Source of the DNA: an uncultured Eubacteriales bacterium
Lineage (GTDB): Bacteria > Bacillota > Clostridia > Oscillospirales > Oscillospiraceae
Length of the DNA stretch: 5,575 nt
Assembly (NCBI GenBank): GCA_900549885.1
Contig: URQA01000156.1
Location: 1 to 5,575 of the forward strand
Direction of reading: 5' to 3'
Below, in pieces: positions 5,065 through 5,575 of this stretch. A program made the position numbers and the translations under genes. Under the pieces are notes generated by a model. The model was not told the DNA's origin, searched no databases, and was given only the letters and a program-made list of their open reading frames with translations. Numbering within the stretch: the first letter of the stretch is position 1; each line of letters begins with the position of its first letter.

Positions 5065-5575
5065 CCCGGCGTTTCTGCTGCCGCAGGTCAAACCGACGCG
5101 CCTGCTCCGCCTGGCGCTGCCGGTAAATCTTCCCCTCCTCCAGCCGCTTTTCCAGGTCAGCGGGCGCAATATCCACCAGTTCCACCTGGTTGGCGCGGTC
5201 AAACACGTGATCCGGGATCCGTTCGTTCACCACGATCCCTGTGATGGAGGTGACAAGATCGTTCAGAGATTCCAGGTGCTGCACGTTTACTGTGGTATAG
5301 ACATTGATCCCCGCCTGCAGCAGCTCCTCCACATCCTGATACCGCTTGGTGTGGCGGCAGCCCGGGGCGTTGCTGTGAGCCAGTTCATCCACCAGGATCA
5401 ACTGTGGTCTGCGCGCCAGGGCCCCGTCCAGATCAAACTCCCGCAGCCGGATCCCCCGGTAGTCCACCTCCCTGCATGAGAGGACCTCCAGCCCTTCCAG
5501 CAGCGCCAGTGTATCCGGCCTGGCGTGGGGCTCCACATAGCCGACCACCACGTCGACGCCTTCTTTCTGCGCCTG
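5045..5575 (-). CDS. kdpD: KdpD sensor-domain protein without kinase (C-terminal part)
   Basis: The 176 residues in view match the cytoplasmic N-terminal domain of KdpD, the potassium/turgor sensor controlling the Kdp K+-ATPase. Diagnostic stretches are GVDVVVGYVEPHARPDT, LILVDELAHSNAPG with its Walker B (LILVDE), YQDVEELLQAGINVYTT, VQHLESLND, and the ADLEKRLEEGKIY end. The Walker A loop would lie beyond the right edge. Full-length KdpD continues with an NFFR-type segment, a Usp domain, four membrane helices and a histidine kinase. Here the protein ends in a short basic tail, KRREKRRGH, and a TAA. I checked the two other frames past the domain and found no NFFR or kinase sequence, so this is not a simple frameshift. 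Stand-alone KdpD N-domain proteins are known from some other bacteria and are thought to modulate Kdp. The kdpFABC genes would be expected further right. The family call is firm; the regulatory role is inferred. Confidence 0.9.
   Translation of the reverse strand, partial: QAQKEGVDVVVGYVEPHARPDTLALLEGLEVLSCREVDYRGIRLREFDLDGALARRPQLILVDELAHSNAPGCRHTKRYQDVEELLQAGINVYTTVNVQHLESLNDLVTSITGIVVNERIPDHVFDRANQVELVDIAPADLEKRLEEGKIYRQRQAEQARRFDLRQQKRREKRRGH

Noticed and set aside
5000..5110. A frameshifted continuation of KdpD past its stop
   Set aside because: Translating the other two frames gives no NFFR, Usp or kinase sequence and one meets a stop at once, so the short form looks genuine.

Overview
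The window looks like a chromosomal segment of a G+C-rich Firmicute, most likely a gut Clostridia/Oscillospiraceae-type anaerobe. This is an inference from strongly G/C-ending codons, AGGAGG-type Shine-Dalgarno sites, AT-rich intergenic regions with SigA-like promoters, and the gene content. No rRNA, tRNA, CRISPR array, insertion sequence or phage gene was seen.

Layout, left to right: (1) positions 1-895, minus strand: the N-terminal 298 residues of an Old Yellow Enzyme-type NADH:flavin oxidoreductase; its C-terminus lies beyond the left edge. (2) 896-1096: an AT-rich divergent control region with promoters facing both ways and a TTTGCAA-N7-TTGCAAA palindrome about 64 bases upstream of the predicted oxidoreductase transcription start, where LysR-type regulators classically bind. 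(3) 1097-2005 and 2125-3003, plus strand: two tandem, paralogous LysR-type regulators. A perfect-consensus promoter (TTGACA-N17-TATAAT) overlaps the stop codon of the first and drives the second. (4) 3004-3159: a hairpin, then a promoter whose -35 and -10 are covered by a perfect 8-bp inverted repeat, a candidate repressor site. (5) 3160-4992, plus strand: a 610-residue protein without a signal peptide that reads as a right-handed parallel beta-helix, bracketed by two copies of one 54-residue module. (6) 5033-5064: an intrinsic terminator. (7) 5045-5575, minus strand: the C-terminal part of a KdpD sensor-domain protein that stops right after the KdpD domain, so it carries no kinase; its N-terminus is off the right edge.

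How the genes may work together (inference): the oxidoreductase, the two LysR regulators and the cytosolic beta-helix protein look like one small-molecule-responsive unit. One regulator probably controls the divergent reductase promoter, and the other (or both) the beta-helix promoter. The beta-helix protein has no function I can name. The Kdp-type protein is convergent, shares the terminator region, and probably belongs to a separate potassium-homeostasis locus further right.
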